Below, in pieces: positions 52,099 to 60,791 of a stretch of DNA of 64,000 nt. Numbering within the stretch: position 1 is the stretch's first letter; each line of letters starts with the position of its first letter. Origin of the DNA: Geminicoccaceae bacterium. GTDB lineage: Bacteria; Pseudomonadota; Alphaproteobacteria; Geminicoccales; Geminicoccaceae. The notes beneath the pieces are model-generated. The model saw only the letters and a list, made by a program, of their open reading frames with translations, did not search any database and was not told the origin of the DNA. Location: assembly GCA_025999455.1 (NCBI GenBank), contig AP024683.1:3102451-3166450 (forward strand), read 5' to 3'. The position numbers and the translations under genes are program-made.

Positions 52099-53529
52099 TC
52101 AGCCCTTGATGCAAAGGAGCGGCCGCAGATGCGCCACCCGCCGGGCGAGGCCCGCCCGTTCGGCGGCGGCGACGACCGCATCGACGTCCTTGTAGGCGGC
52201 CGGCGCCTCTTCCGCGACCCCGCGCATCGAGGGGGCACGGACCACCACGCCGCGGCTCTTGAGCTCGGCCACGATCCGGTCGCCGCGATATTGCCGGGTC
52301 GCCTCGTGCCGGCTCATCGCCCGACCGGCGCCGTGGACGGCGGACGCGAAGCTCTTCTCCTCGCTCGTCGCCGCCCCGGCCAGGACCCAGGAGCCCGTGC
52401 CCATGCTGCCGCCGATCAGCACGGGCTGACCGACCGCGCGCAAGGGCTCCGGCACGTCCGGATGGCCGGGACCGAAGGCTCGGGTCGCGCCTTTGCGGTG
52501 GACGAAGACCGCCTTCTCCTCGCCGTCGATCCGGTGCCGCTCGAGCTTGCAGGTGTTGTGCGAGACGTCGAACAGGAGGGCGAGCCGGGCCTGCGGGAAC
52601 ATCCGGCGGAGCACGCCACGCGCGAGATGGTCGATGATCTCGCGGTTGGCGAGCGCGCAGTTGATCGCCGCGCGCATGGCACCGAGATAGCGCTGGCCGA
52701 GCGCCGAGCGCAGCGGCGCGCAGGCGAGCTCGCGATCCGGGAGCTCGATCCCGTGCGCCGGCGCGGCGAGCGCCATCTCACGCAGGAACTCGGTGCCGAT
52801 CTGGTGGCCGAGCCCGCGCGAGCCGCAATGAATCGTGACGACGACCTGCCCCAGGACGAGGCCGTAGACCCGCGCCGCCTCCGGATCGAGGATCTCGGCG
52901 ACTTCCTGGATCTCGAGGTAATGGTTGCCGGAGCCGAGCGTGCCCATCTCGGCGCGCTGGCGTTCCTTCGCCTTCCTCGAGACGGCGGCCGGATCGGCAC
53001 CGGCCATCTGGCCCTTCTCTTCGATCCGCTCGAGGTCGGCCGGATCGCCCCAGCCCATCGAGACCGCCCAGCGGGCACCGCCTTCGAGCATGGCGTCGAG
53101 CTCGGCGTCGCTGAGCTTGATCTTGCCGGTCCGGCCGAGGCCGACCGGCACGGCGGCGTAGAGCGCATCGGCGAGCTTCTCGACGACCGGGAGGATCTCC
53201 GAACGGTCGAGCCCGGTCGTGATCGTCCGCACGCCACAAGAGATGTCGAAGCCGACCCCACCGGCCGAGACGACGCCGCCGGCATCCGGATCGAAGGCCG
53301 CCACCCCACCGATCGGGAAGCCGTAGCCCCAATGCGCATCGGGGAGCGCGTAGGCCGCCTTCACGATGCCGGGCAGGCAGGCGACGTTGCGGGTCTGCTC
53401 GAGGACCTTGTCGTCCATCCCGCGCACGAGATCCTCGGTGCCGTAGATGATCGCCGGCACGCGCATCGGCCCCTCGGGCTCGAGCCGCCAGGTCGCTTCG
53501 TCGACCCGAACGAGACGCGACGTGTCCAA
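52099..53529 (-). CDS. rtcB: RNA-splicing ligase RtcB
   Basis: A 476-residue RtcB that joins 2',3'-cyclic phosphate or 3'-phosphate RNA ends to 5'-OH using GTP and Mn2+. Motifs: LPDAHWGYGFPIGGVAAFD, GGVGFDISCGVR (metal cysteine), GSGNHYLEIQEV, IHCGSRGLGHQIG and DVSHNTCKLERH; SMGTGSWVLAG and HGAGRAMSR carry the guanylylated histidine (H in VHGAGR). TTG start at 53529 with GAGAGG upstream. Coupled to archease. Confidence 0.95.
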   Translation of the reverse strand: MDTSRLVRVDEATWRLEPEGPMRVPAIIYGTEDLVRGMDDKVLEQTRNVACLPGIVKAAYALPDAHWGYGFPIGGVAAFDPDAGGVVSAGGVGFDISCGVRTITTGLDRSEILPVVEKLADALYAAVPVGLGRTGKIKLSDAELDAMLEGGARWAVSMGWGDPADLERIEEKGQMAGADPAAVSRKAKERQRAEMGTLGSGNHYLEIQEVAEILDPEAARVYGLVLGQVVVTIHCGSRGLGHQIGTEFLREMALAAPAHGIELPDRELACAPLRSALGQRYLGAMRAAINCALANREIIDHLARGVLRRMFPQARLALLFDVSHNTCKLERHRIDGEEKAVFVHRKGATRAFGPGHPDVPEPLRAVGQPVLIGGSMGTGSWVLAGAATSEEKSFASAVHGAGRAMSRHEATRQYRGDRIVAELKSRGVVVRAPSMRGVAEEAPAAYKDVDAVVAAAERAGLARRVAHLRPLLCIKG

Positions 53530-53588
53530 AGTACCTCTCCCCCACCCGCTCGCCCGCGGCCGATGTCACCGGCCGGTGGCGGGCGGGC

Positions 53589-54014
53589 TCAGACGTCGAC
53601 CACGCACTGGGCGAGCCAACCGCCGCCTGGCAGGGGCCGGACCGACAGTTCGGTCATCGTCGCCCCTTTGACCTCGACGGCCGGCTCGTGGCGGGCCGGA
53701 TCGATCGGCTCGCCCCAGGCGGTGGCTTCGAGCCGATCGCCCTCGAGCCGCACCTCGAAGCGGCCGAACAGCATGTGGCGTGTCGCGGTCTCGAAGAGAA
53801 GAGCGTTGAGCCAATCGACCAGGAGCGTCTCGCGGTCGGGGGCGCTGCAGCGGATCGGGACCGCTTCGCGCGGGGCGATCCGGTCCGGGTCGACCATGAC
53901 CGCGGTGAGCGCTCGGGCGGCCTGGGCGAAGGCGTCGGCGAGCGTCGGGCCGATGCCGCGCACGCCGATGTCGGCACCGTGCACGAAATGCTCGAAGCGC
54001 GCGGCCTCCGCCAC
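53589..54014 (-). CDS. Archease, RtcB activator
   Basis: A 141-residue SHS2-fold archease: EHFVHGADIGVRGIGPTLADAFAQAARAL at the start (in pieces), LLVDWLNALLFETATRHMLFGRFEV and a C-terminal EVKGATMTELSVR. Archease speeds RtcB guanylylation. GTG at 54014 lies 4 bases after the SDR stop; rtcB starts 59 bases on. The conserved acidic residues D and E are present. Confidence 0.92.
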   Translation of the reverse strand: MAEAARFEHFVHGADIGVRGIGPTLADAFAQAARALTAVMVDPDRIAPREAVPIRCSAPDRETLLVDWLNALLFETATRHMLFGRFEVRLEGDRLEATAWGEPIDPARHEPAVEVKGATMTELSVRPLPGGGWLAQCVVDV

Positions 54015-54018
54015 CGTC

Positions 54019-54774
54019 TCAGCCTTCCATGATGCCGGTGACGGTGAGCCCGCCGTCGACCCCGAGCGTGTGGCCCGTGGTGAAGCTGCAGGCATCGGAG
54101 GCGAGCCAGACCACCGCCCGGCCGACCTCGATCGGCTCGCCGAAGCGCGGCAGCGCCATGCGGCTCGTGAACGCCTCGCTCGGCCGCTCGGTCGTCGTCT
54201 TCTCGGTGCGGATCGGCCCCGGACAGACGCAATTGACGAGGATCCCGTAGGGCGCGAGCTCGATCGCCATGGTCTGCGTGAGGGCGATGATGCCGGCCTT
54301 GGAGGCGCTGTAGGCGGCCCGGCCGCGGCCACCGAATTTGCCCGAGTTCGAGCTGATCGTGACGATCCGCCAGCCGCGGCCGCGCGCCACCATCACCTTC
54401 GCCGCCGCCTGGCAACAGACGAAGGTGCCGCCGAGATTGAGCGCCAAGAGGTCGTCGAAGAAGCGCTTCGACATCTCGAGGAAGGGCGCGCGGGCCGTCG
54501 AACCGGCATTGGCGACGAGGATGTCGAGCCCGCCGAGCCGCTCGACCGCCGCCGCGCAGGCGGCTTCGGCCTCGGCCGGCTCGCGCACGTCGAGGCGCAA
54601 GGGCAGCGCTCGGCTACCGGCACCTTCGAGCTCGGCCGCGACGCGCCGCGCCGCCTCGAGGTCGATGTCGGTGACGAGCACCGCGGCCCCGGCCTCGGCG
54701 AGCGCGCGGGCGATGCCGCGGCCGACGCCGGCACCCGCGCCGGTGACGATCGCCACCTTGCCGTTCAACTGCAC
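54019..54774 (-). CDS. Short-chain dehydrogenase/reductase
   Basis: A 251-residue SDR. Cofactor motif TGAGAGVGRG at the N terminus, NAGS, catalytic serine in TISSNSG and YSASK. VCPGPIRTE and the C-terminal GVDGGLTVTG are typical. D at the end of beta-2 (VTDID) suggests NAD. GTG at 54774 gives a normal N terminus; ATG at 54813 is possible. First gene of the SDR-archease-rtcB-HPF-CSD-MBL unit. Substrate unknown. Confidence 0.9.
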   Translation of the reverse strand: MQLNGKVAIVTGAGAGVGRGIARALAEAGAAVLVTDIDLEAARRVAAELEGAGSRALPLRLDVREPAEAEAACAAAVERLGGLDILVANAGSTARAPFLEMSKRFFDDLLALNLGGTFVCCQAAAKVMVARGRGWRIVTISSNSGKFGGRGRAAYSASKAGIIALTQTMAIELAPYGILVNCVCPGPIRTEKTTTERPSEAFTSRMALPRFGEPIEVGRAVVWLASDACSFTTGHTLGVDGGLTVTGIMEG

Positions 54775-54903
54775 GTCTCGAAGGCCCTCCCCCCGAGCGA
54801 ACATCGGCGCCACACGGGGCGCGCAACGACGCAGCGCTGTAGACTTTTCGCTTAAGGTCCACCAAGTTTCGCGTCAACGCCAACACCACACGGGGAGGTG
54901 GGG

Positions 54904-56058
54904 ATGAGCGAGACCCGGGTTGTCGTGCAGGAGCGGGACGCGGACCAGTGCAAGACGCGCCGCCGCTTCCTCAAAGCCGGGGCGGTGGTCGCGGCCGGTG
55001 GTGCCGCCACGATCGCGATGCCGAACGTGAGCCGCGCCCAGACCGTCGTGCTCAAGATGCAGGGTGCGTGGGCGGCGACCGACATCTTGAACGACATGGC
55101 GATGGAGTACGTCGACCGCGTCAACAAGATGTCCGGCAATCGCCTGCGGATCGAGTACCTCTTGGCCGGTGCGGTCGTGAAGCCGTTCTCGATCATGGAC
55201 GCGGTCCACGACGGCGTGCTCGACGCGGGCCACCACGTCACGGTCTATTGGTACGGTAAGCACAAGGCCGCGTCGCTCTTCGGCACCGGGCCCTATCTCG
55301 GCTGGAACGCCGCGCAGGGCCTCGCCTGGATCCACAAGGGCGGCGGCAAGGAGCTCTACAACGAGCTCGTCCACGACATCTTGAAGCTCAACGTCGTGGG
55401 CTTCTTCGCCACGCCGATGCCGACCCAGCCGCTGGGTTGGTTCAAGAAGCCGATCCGCAGCGTCGCCGACCTCAAGGGGCTCAAATATCGGACGGTCGGC
55501 CTCGCCGCCGACCTCTTCCAGAAGATGGGCCTGTCGGTGGCGCAGCTGCCCGGCGGCGAGATCCTGCCCGCCATGGAGCGCGGCGTGATCGACGCCTTCG
55601 AGTTCAACAACCCGACCTCGGACAGCCGGTTCGGGGCCCAGGACGTCGCCAAGAACTACATGATGGGCAGCTACCATCAGGCGACCGAGTATTTCGAGAT
55701 CATCTTCAACAAGACCAAGTTCGACGCGCTGCCGGCCGAGCACAAGGCGATCCTCGAGCACGCCGCGGAAGCCGCGAGCACGGCCAATTACGCGACCGCG
55801 ATGGACAATTATTCGCGGGACTTCTTCGTCCTCCAGGAGAAGCACGGGGTGAAGGTCTACCGCACCCCGCAGGACATCCTGGACGCGCAGATGAAGGCCT
55901 GGGACGAACTCCTGACCGACCTCTTGAAGGATCCGTTCTTCAAGAAAGTGGTCGACAGCCAGAAGGCCTGGGTCAAGCGCGTCGTGGCCTACGATCTGTT
56001 CAACGCTGCCGATCAGCGGCTCGCCTACGAGCACCATTTCGGCAAGTTGGCGCTCTGA
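54904..56058 (+). CDS. dctP: TRAP transporter substrate-binding protein (DctP family)
   Basis: A 384-residue periplasmic receptor. The Tat signal KTRRRFLKAGAVVAAGGAA is at residues ~18-36, cleaved near NVSRAQ. The body has ADLKGLKYRTVGLAADLFQKMG and GGEILPAMERGVIDAFEFNNP, typical of DctP/TAXI-like binding of carboxylates, often keto acids. ATG at 54904 with GGGGAGG 6 bases before. Followed by two hairpins and then dctQ and dctM. Confidence 0.92.
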   Translation: MSETRVVVQERDADQCKTRRRFLKAGAVVAAGGAATIAMPNVSRAQTVVLKMQGAWAATDILNDMAMEYVDRVNKMSGNRLRIEYLLAGAVVKPFSIMDAVHDGVLDAGHHVTVYWYGKHKAASLFGTGPYLGWNAAQGLAWIHKGGGKELYNELVHDILKLNVVGFFATPMPTQPLGWFKKPIRSVADLKGLKYRTVGLAADLFQKMGLSVAQLPGGEILPAMERGVIDAFEFNNPTSDSRFGAQDVAKNYMMGSYHQATEYFEIIFNKTKFDALPAEHKAILEHAAEAASTANYATAMDNYSRDFFVLQEKHGVKVYRTPQDILDAQMKAWDELLTDLLKDPFFKKVVDSQKAWVKRVVAYDLFNAADQRLAYEHHFGKLAL

Positions 56059-56066
56059 TCACGGGG

Positions 56067-56087
56067 TCGGAGGGCGCCTCCCTCCGA
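56067..56087 (+). terminator. First hairpin after dctP
   Basis: TCGGAGGG (56067-56074), loop CGCCT, CCCTCCGA (56080-56087), 8 bases after the stop, followed by TCCTTCGTCTT. Confidence 0.5.
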
Positions 56088-56108
56088 TCCTTCGTCTTCG
56101 AGGCTCGG

Positions 56109-56134
56109 AGCGGGGCGGCGGCGGCCGCCCCGCT
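56109..56134 (+). terminator. Second, stronger hairpin before dctQ
   Basis: AGCGGGGCGGC (56109-56119), loop GGCG, GCCGCCCCGCT (56124-56134), a perfect 11-bp stem followed by TCCTGTGT. Likely lowers dctQM relative to dctP or stabilises the dctP 3' end. Confidence 0.6.
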
Positions 56135-56182
56135 TCCTGTGTAACCCCCGGCCCGGCCAACGAAAACGACGAGGTCACACCC

Positions 56183-56773
56183 GTGGAGCGCTTCGTCCGC
56201 ACGGTCGACAAGCTCAATCTGTGGGTCGGCCACAGCTTCGCCTGGGTGATCCTGATCCTGACCTTCGGTGGCGCTTACGAAGTCTTCGTGCGCTACCTGT
56301 TGCGGGCGCCCACGACCTGGGCGTTCGACATGAGCTACATGATGTACGGCGCGTTGTTCTTGATGGCCGGTGCCTACACGCTGTCACGCAACGGCCACGT
56401 CCGCGGTGACGTGATCTACCGGCTCTGGCCGCCGCGGGTCCAGGCCGCCGTCGACCTCGTCCTCTACGTGCTCTTCCTCCTGCCCGGCTCCGCGGCCCTC
56501 CTCTATTCGGGCTGGACCTTCGCGCGCCGCTCCTGGCAGCAGTGGGAGGTCAGCATCTACAGCCCGGCCGGCATGCCGGTCTATCCCATGAAAACCTTGA
56601 TCCCGATCGCCGGGTTCCTGCTCGTGCTGCAGGGGCTTGCCGAGATCTGCCGCTGCCTGATCTGCCTGCGCGACGGTCGGTGGCCGCGCCGGCTGCACGA
56701 CGTCGAAGAGCTCGAAAGCGCCATCCTCCACGAGCAAGAAGCCATGCGGGCCCGCGGGGAGGCCGTCCGATGA
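56183..56773 (+). CDS. dctQ: TRAP transporter small permease (DctQ)
   Basis: A 196-residue protein with four membrane segments; GGAYEVFVRYLLRAPTTWAFDMSYMMYG matches the DctQ motif in pieces. GTG at 56183 with GAGG upstream. Overlaps dctM by ATGA. Confidence 0.92.
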   Translation: MERFVRTVDKLNLWVGHSFAWVILILTFGGAYEVFVRYLLRAPTTWAFDMSYMMYGALFLMAGAYTLSRNGHVRGDVIYRLWPPRVQAAVDLVLYVLFLLPGSAALLYSGWTFARRSWQQWEVSIYSPAGMPVYPMKTLIPIAGFLLVLQGLAEICRCLICLRDGRWPRRLHDVEELESAILHEQEAMRARGEAVR

Positions 56774-58095
56774 CCGACCCGCAGGTCGCCATCCTCCAGA
56801 TGGTTCTGTTCATTCTCGCGATCTTCTTAGGCTTTCCGATCGCGTTCACGCTCCTGGCCCTGGCGGTGTTCTTCGGCTTCTACGCCATGGGGCCGAGGAT
56901 CTTCAGCCTCCTGGTCCAGAACACGTTCGACATCATGTCGAACGACGTGCTCGTCGCCGTGCCCCTGTTCCTCTTCATGGGCTACGTCGTCGAGCGCGCC
57001 AACATCCTCGACCGGCTCTTCCACGCGATCCAGCTCGCGATGCGCCGGGTACCGGGCTCGCTCGCGGTCGCCACGCTCATCACCTGCGCGCTCTTCGCCA
57101 CCGCGACCGGTATCGTCGGCGCGGTCGTGACCTTGATGGGGCTCCTCGCCTTCCCGGCCATGCTGCGCGCCGGCTACGACGTCCGGCTCTCCTCGGGCGT
57201 GGTCGCCGCGGGCGGGACGCTCGGCATCCTCATCCCGCCCTCGATCATGCTCATCGTCTACGGCGCCGCGGCCGGCGTCTCGGTCGTCAAGCTCTACGCC
57301 GCGGCTCTCCTGCCGGGCTTCCTCCTGGCCGGTCTCTATCTCCTCTACGTCGTCGGCCGGGCGACCTTGCAGCCGCATCTCGCCCCCAAGCTCGCCGATC
57401 ACGAGACCGCGCACGTGTCCGCCGGGCAGGTCTGGCTCGCGCTCCTCACCTCCTTCTTCCCGCTCGCCTTCTTGATCCTCTCGGTCCTGGGGGCGATCCT
57501 CTTCGGCCTCGCCACGCCGACCGAAGCCGCCTCGATCGGCGCCTTGGGCTCGCTGCTCCTCGCCGCCGCCTACCGCTCGCTCGATTGGGGCCGGCTCAAG
57601 GAGGCGGTGTTCCTCACCGCCCGTACCTCGGCGATGGTCTGCTTCCTCTTCATCGGCTCGTGGAACTTCTCGAGCGTCTTCTCCTATCTCGGCGGCGAGA
57701 AGGTCATCGAGCACTTCATCCTCGGGCTCGACCTCGACACGGTCACCTTCCTCTTGCTCACCCAGTTCATCATCTTCCTTTTGGGCTGGCCGCTCGAATG
57801 GTCGGAGATCATCATCATCTTCGTCCCGATCTTCCTGCCGCTCCTCAAACACTTCAACGTCGATCCCTTGTTCTTCGGCGTGCTGGTCGCCCTCAACCTC
57901 CAGACATCGTTCCTCACCCCACCCATGGCCATGTCGGCTTATTACCTCAAGGGTGTCGCACCACCGCACGTGCAACTGACCCAGATCTTCGGTGGCTGCA
58001 TGCCTTTCCTCGTCATGGTGTTCCTGTCCATGGCGCTCGTCTACCTGTTCCCGCAGATCGTCTTCTGGTTGCCCGACATGCTCTACAACCGTTGA
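56770..58095 (+). CDS. dctM: TRAP transporter large permease (DctM)
   Basis: A 441-residue permease with about 12 membrane segments; FLGFPIAFTLLALAVFFGF, VPLFLFMGYVVERA, GTLGILIPPSIMLIVYG and LATPTEAASIGALGSL are typical. Uses a sodium gradient in known systems. ATG overlaps dctQ. Downstream amidase starts 4 bases after its stop. Confidence 0.94.
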   Translation: MTDPQVAILQMVLFILAIFLGFPIAFTLLALAVFFGFYAMGPRIFSLLVQNTFDIMSNDVLVAVPLFLFMGYVVERANILDRLFHAIQLAMRRVPGSLAVATLITCALFATATGIVGAVVTLMGLLAFPAMLRAGYDVRLSSGVVAAGGTLGILIPPSIMLIVYGAAAGVSVVKLYAAALLPGFLLAGLYLLYVVGRATLQPHLAPKLADHETAHVSAGQVWLALLTSFFPLAFLILSVLGAILFGLATPTEAASIGALGSLLLAAAYRSLDWGRLKEAVFLTARTSAMVCFLFIGSWNFSSVFSYLGGEKVIEHFILGLDLDTVTFLLLTQFIIFLLGWPLEWSEIIIIFVPIFLPLLKHFNVDPLFFGVLVALNLQTSFLTPPMAMSAYYLKGVAPPHVQLTQIFGGCMPFLVMVFLSMALVYLFPQIVFWLPDMLYNR

Positions 58096-58099
58096 ACCG

Positions 58100-59434
58100 A
58101 TGGCCCCGGAACCCACCGCCCGCGCCCTGCGCGCCGCCCTCGAGGAGGGTCGGATCACCGTCCGTGAACTGATCGAGGCCTGCCTCGCGCGGATCGAAGT
58201 GGACGAGCCGAGGCTCCGCGCCTGGGCGCATCTCGACCGCGACTACGCCCTCGCTCAGGCCGACGCCCTCGACGAGGCGCGCCGGCGCGGCCGACCCACG
58301 GGGCCGCTCTTCGGCCTCCCCGTCGGGGTCAAGGACATCGTCGACACCGCCGATCTCCCGACCGAGCACGGCTCGCCGATCTTCGTGGGGCGGCGGCCGG
58401 CGCGGGACGCCTGGCTCGTCGAACGCCTGCGCGCCGCCGGGGCGGTGATCCTCGGCAAGACCGTGACGACCGAGTTCGCGGCCTTCACCCCCGGTCCCAC
58501 TCGCAACCCCCACGATCCGGCACGCACACCCGGCGGCTCCTCCTCGGGCTCGGCCGCCGCGGTGGCGGCCGGCATGGTCCCGCTCGCGATCGGCTCGCAG
58601 ACGAACGGCTCGGTGATCCGCCCGGCCGCCTTCTGCGGCGTCGTCGGCTTCAAGCCAACCTACGGGGCGATCCCGCGCACGGGCATGCTCGAGCAATCGC
58701 CGACCCTCGACCATGTCGGCGTCTTCGCCCGCGATCTCGCGGATGCGGCCCTCCTCGCCGAAACCCTCGTGGGCTTCGATCCGGAGGATGCCGCGACCCG
58801 GCCGCAGGCCCCACCACGGCTCGTGCGCGCCGCCGCCGAGGGACTGCCGGTCCGGCCGCGGCTCGCGATCCTGCGAAGCCCCACCGACGATCGGGCCGAG
58901 CCAGCCATGCGGGAGGCCTTGGCCGAACTCGCCGAGAGCCTCGGCGACGCCGCCGTGCCGCTCGAGCTGCCCGAGGCCTTCGGTCGGGCGCACGCCGTGC
59001 ATCGGACGATCTGGACGGCCGAGCTCGCCTTCCGCTTCGGCCGCCTCGTCGCCGAGCGGGGCGAGCTCGTGAGCGACCGTTTCCGAGAGCTCGTGCGCGC
59101 GGGCGAGCGGGTCGACGCCGTGGCCTATCAGCGCGCGCTCGCCGAGCGCCGGTTCCTGCAGCGCGAGCTCGCCGGTCTGTTCCACGAGATCGACGCGTTC
59201 TTGACCCCGGCGGCACCCGGCGAGGCGCCGCTCGGGCTCGAGAGCACGGGCGATCCGAGCTTCTGCACGATCTGGACGCTCTGCGGGACGCCGGCCCTCG
59301 GCTTGCCGCTCTTCACCGGCCCCTCGGGCCTGCCGATGGGGCTCCAGCTCGTCGCCGACCTCGGCGACGACGAGCGGCTCTTCCGGGTCGCCGCCTGGCT
59401 GACCGCCACCCTCGCCTCGGAGACGATGCCGTGA
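58100..59434 (+). CDS. Amidase-signature family amidase
   Basis: A 444-residue amidase. Triad Lys78 (PVGVKDIVD), Ser147 (TPGGSSSGSAAA) and Ser171 (GSQTNGSVIRPA) has the usual spacing of 69 and 24. ATG at 58100, close to dctM, suggests the transporter brings its substrate or product. Not GatA: no gatB/C and length is shorter. Amide substrate unknown. Confidence 0.92.
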   Translation: MAPEPTARALRAALEEGRITVRELIEACLARIEVDEPRLRAWAHLDRDYALAQADALDEARRRGRPTGPLFGLPVGVKDIVDTADLPTEHGSPIFVGRRPARDAWLVERLRAAGAVILGKTVTTEFAAFTPGPTRNPHDPARTPGGSSSGSAAAVAAGMVPLAIGSQTNGSVIRPAAFCGVVGFKPTYGAIPRTGMLEQSPTLDHVGVFARDLADAALLAETLVGFDPEDAATRPQAPPRLVRAAAEGLPVRPRLAILRSPTDDRAEPAMREALAELAESLGDAAVPLELPEAFGRAHAVHRTIWTAELAFRFGRLVAERGELVSDRFRELVRAGERVDAVAYQRALAERRFLQRELAGLFHEIDAFLTPAAPGEAPLGLESTGDPSFCTIWTLCGTPALGLPLFTGPSGLPMGLQLVADLGDDERLFRVAAWLTATLASETMP

Positions 59435-59595
59435 CCGAGAAGATCGCCGCGCTCTTGGGGCTCCTCTTGTTGGCCGCCTATGTGGGGCTCATCGCCTTCA
59501 AGGTGATGGCCTGGCCCTTGATCGTGATCGGCGCCGTCGTCGTCGCGATGGCCGCTTGGCACGCCGTCGAAGAAGAGTGGCTCGGTCGCGGCTGA
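59431..59595 (+). CDS. Small membrane protein at the end of the TRAP-amidase operon
   Basis: A 54-residue frame opened by a GTG at 59431 that overlaps the amidase stop (GTGA). Two hydrophobic segments: IAALLGLLLLAAYVGLIAF and WPLIVIGAVVVAMAAW, ending HAVEEEWLGRG. The exact overlap and hydrophobic pattern support a real gene. No family recognised. Confidence 0.7.
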   Translation: MTEKIAALLGLLLLAAYVGLIAFKVMAWPLIVIGAVVVAMAAWHAVEEEWLGRG

Positions 59596-59604
59596 GCGGC
59601 CGCC

Positions 59605-60573
59605 TCAGCGCGCCCGCCGCTCGACCGCACGAGCGAGCACGCACAAGAGCTCGAAGATCAGGTTGACCGCGGTCCAGGCCGTGAGCCCGCTCGGGTCGAA
59701 GGGCGGGGAGACCTCGACGAGATCGGCGCCCACGAGGTCGAGGCCGTCCAGGGCGCGGATCATTCGCTGCGCTTCACGGGTCGTGATCCCGCCGATCTCG
59801 GGCGTACCGGTGCCCGGCGCGAAGGCCGGATCGAGCCCGTCGATGTCGAAGCTCACATAGACCGGCCCGTCGCCGACGATCGCCCGCGCTTCGGCCATCA
59901 CCGCCTCGGGCCCGCGATCGGCGAGTTCCTCGACGAAGACGATCCGGACCCCCTGCGCGCGGGCCCAGGCCACGTCCTCGCCGTCGTAGGCCGAGCCGCG
60001 GATGCCGATCTGCACGACCCGGCGCAGGTCGAGCAGGCCCTCCTCGGCGGCCCGGCGGAAGGGCGTGCCGTGGGTGTAGCGGAAGCCGCCGAAATAGCTG
60101 TCGTAGAAATCGGTGTGCGCGTCGAAGTGGATCATCCCGACCGGTCTCTCCCTGGCCAGTGCGCGCAGGATCGGTAGCGAGACGAGATGATCCCCGCCCA
60201 AGCTCATCGGCACGATGCCGCGTTCGACGACTTTGCGTAAAAAGCCCTCGATGCGCTCGAGACAGTCGCGGACGTCGGCCGGGTTGACCGGGCTGTCGCC
60301 GAGATCGGCGCAGCGCGCGAGGTGGAAGGGTCGAACGCCGGTCGCCTGGTTGATCAGCCGGATCTGGGTCGACGCGTCGCGCAGCTGGCGCGGGCCGTGC
60401 CGGGCGCCCGGTCGGTTGGTCGTGCCGACGTCCATCGGGATCCCGACGATGCCGATCTGTACGTCACGGGCCTCCTCGACCGGGATCCAGGGGAGGCGGG
60501 CGAAGGTCGGGATGCCCGCGAAGCGCGGAAGCTCCATACCCGACACGGGGAGGAAGGAGCGGATCGAACTCAT
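59605..60573 (-). CDS. Ureohydrolase of the agmatinase/guanidinobutyrase family
   Basis: A 322-residue Mn-dependent ureohydrolase: SLGGDHLVSLP, IHFDAHTDFYD, and SFDIDGLDPAFAPGTGTPE hold the metal ligands. It hydrolyses a guanidino compound to urea. GxxDxxxT-like wording at the start (VGIPMDVGTTNRPGARHGP) is agmatinase-like. Convergent to the TRAP-amidase operon. Could act on agmatine, guanidinobutyrate or a related compound. Confidence 0.9.
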   Translation of the reverse strand: MSSIRSFLPVSGMELPRFAGIPTFARLPWIPVEEARDVQIGIVGIPMDVGTTNRPGARHGPRQLRDASTQIRLINQATGVRPFHLARCADLGDSPVNPADVRDCLERIEGFLRKVVERGIVPMSLGGDHLVSLPILRALARERPVGMIHFDAHTDFYDSYFGGFRYTHGTPFRRAAEEGLLDLRRVVQIGIRGSAYDGEDVAWARAQGVRIVFVEELADRGPEAVMAEARAIVGDGPVYVSFDIDGLDPAFAPGTGTPEIGGITTREAQRMIRALDGLDLVGADLVEVSPPFDPSGLTAWTAVNLIFELLCVLARAVERRAR

Positions 60574-60791
60574 GCGACACCCCGCTGCGACCGGCGCGCG
60601 GCGATGGTCGTGGCCGCGTTCGCACGTGTAAAGGTGGCCGCCGACCGTCGGGGAACGAGGCCCGTCCGGCGCGACGCCGACGGTCGGGCCGCACCGGCCC
60701 CTGTCACGTGCCTTTCATGCCCGGGTCGCACAGTCGTGGTCCGGTGCGCCGATCCTCCCCTCGGCGCCGGGTCACGAGCCTGCGAGCGGTG

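Noticed and set aside
58100-59434. GatA subunit of the amidotransferase
   Set aside because: No gatB or gatC, shorter length, and placement in a TRAP operon indicate a different amidase.
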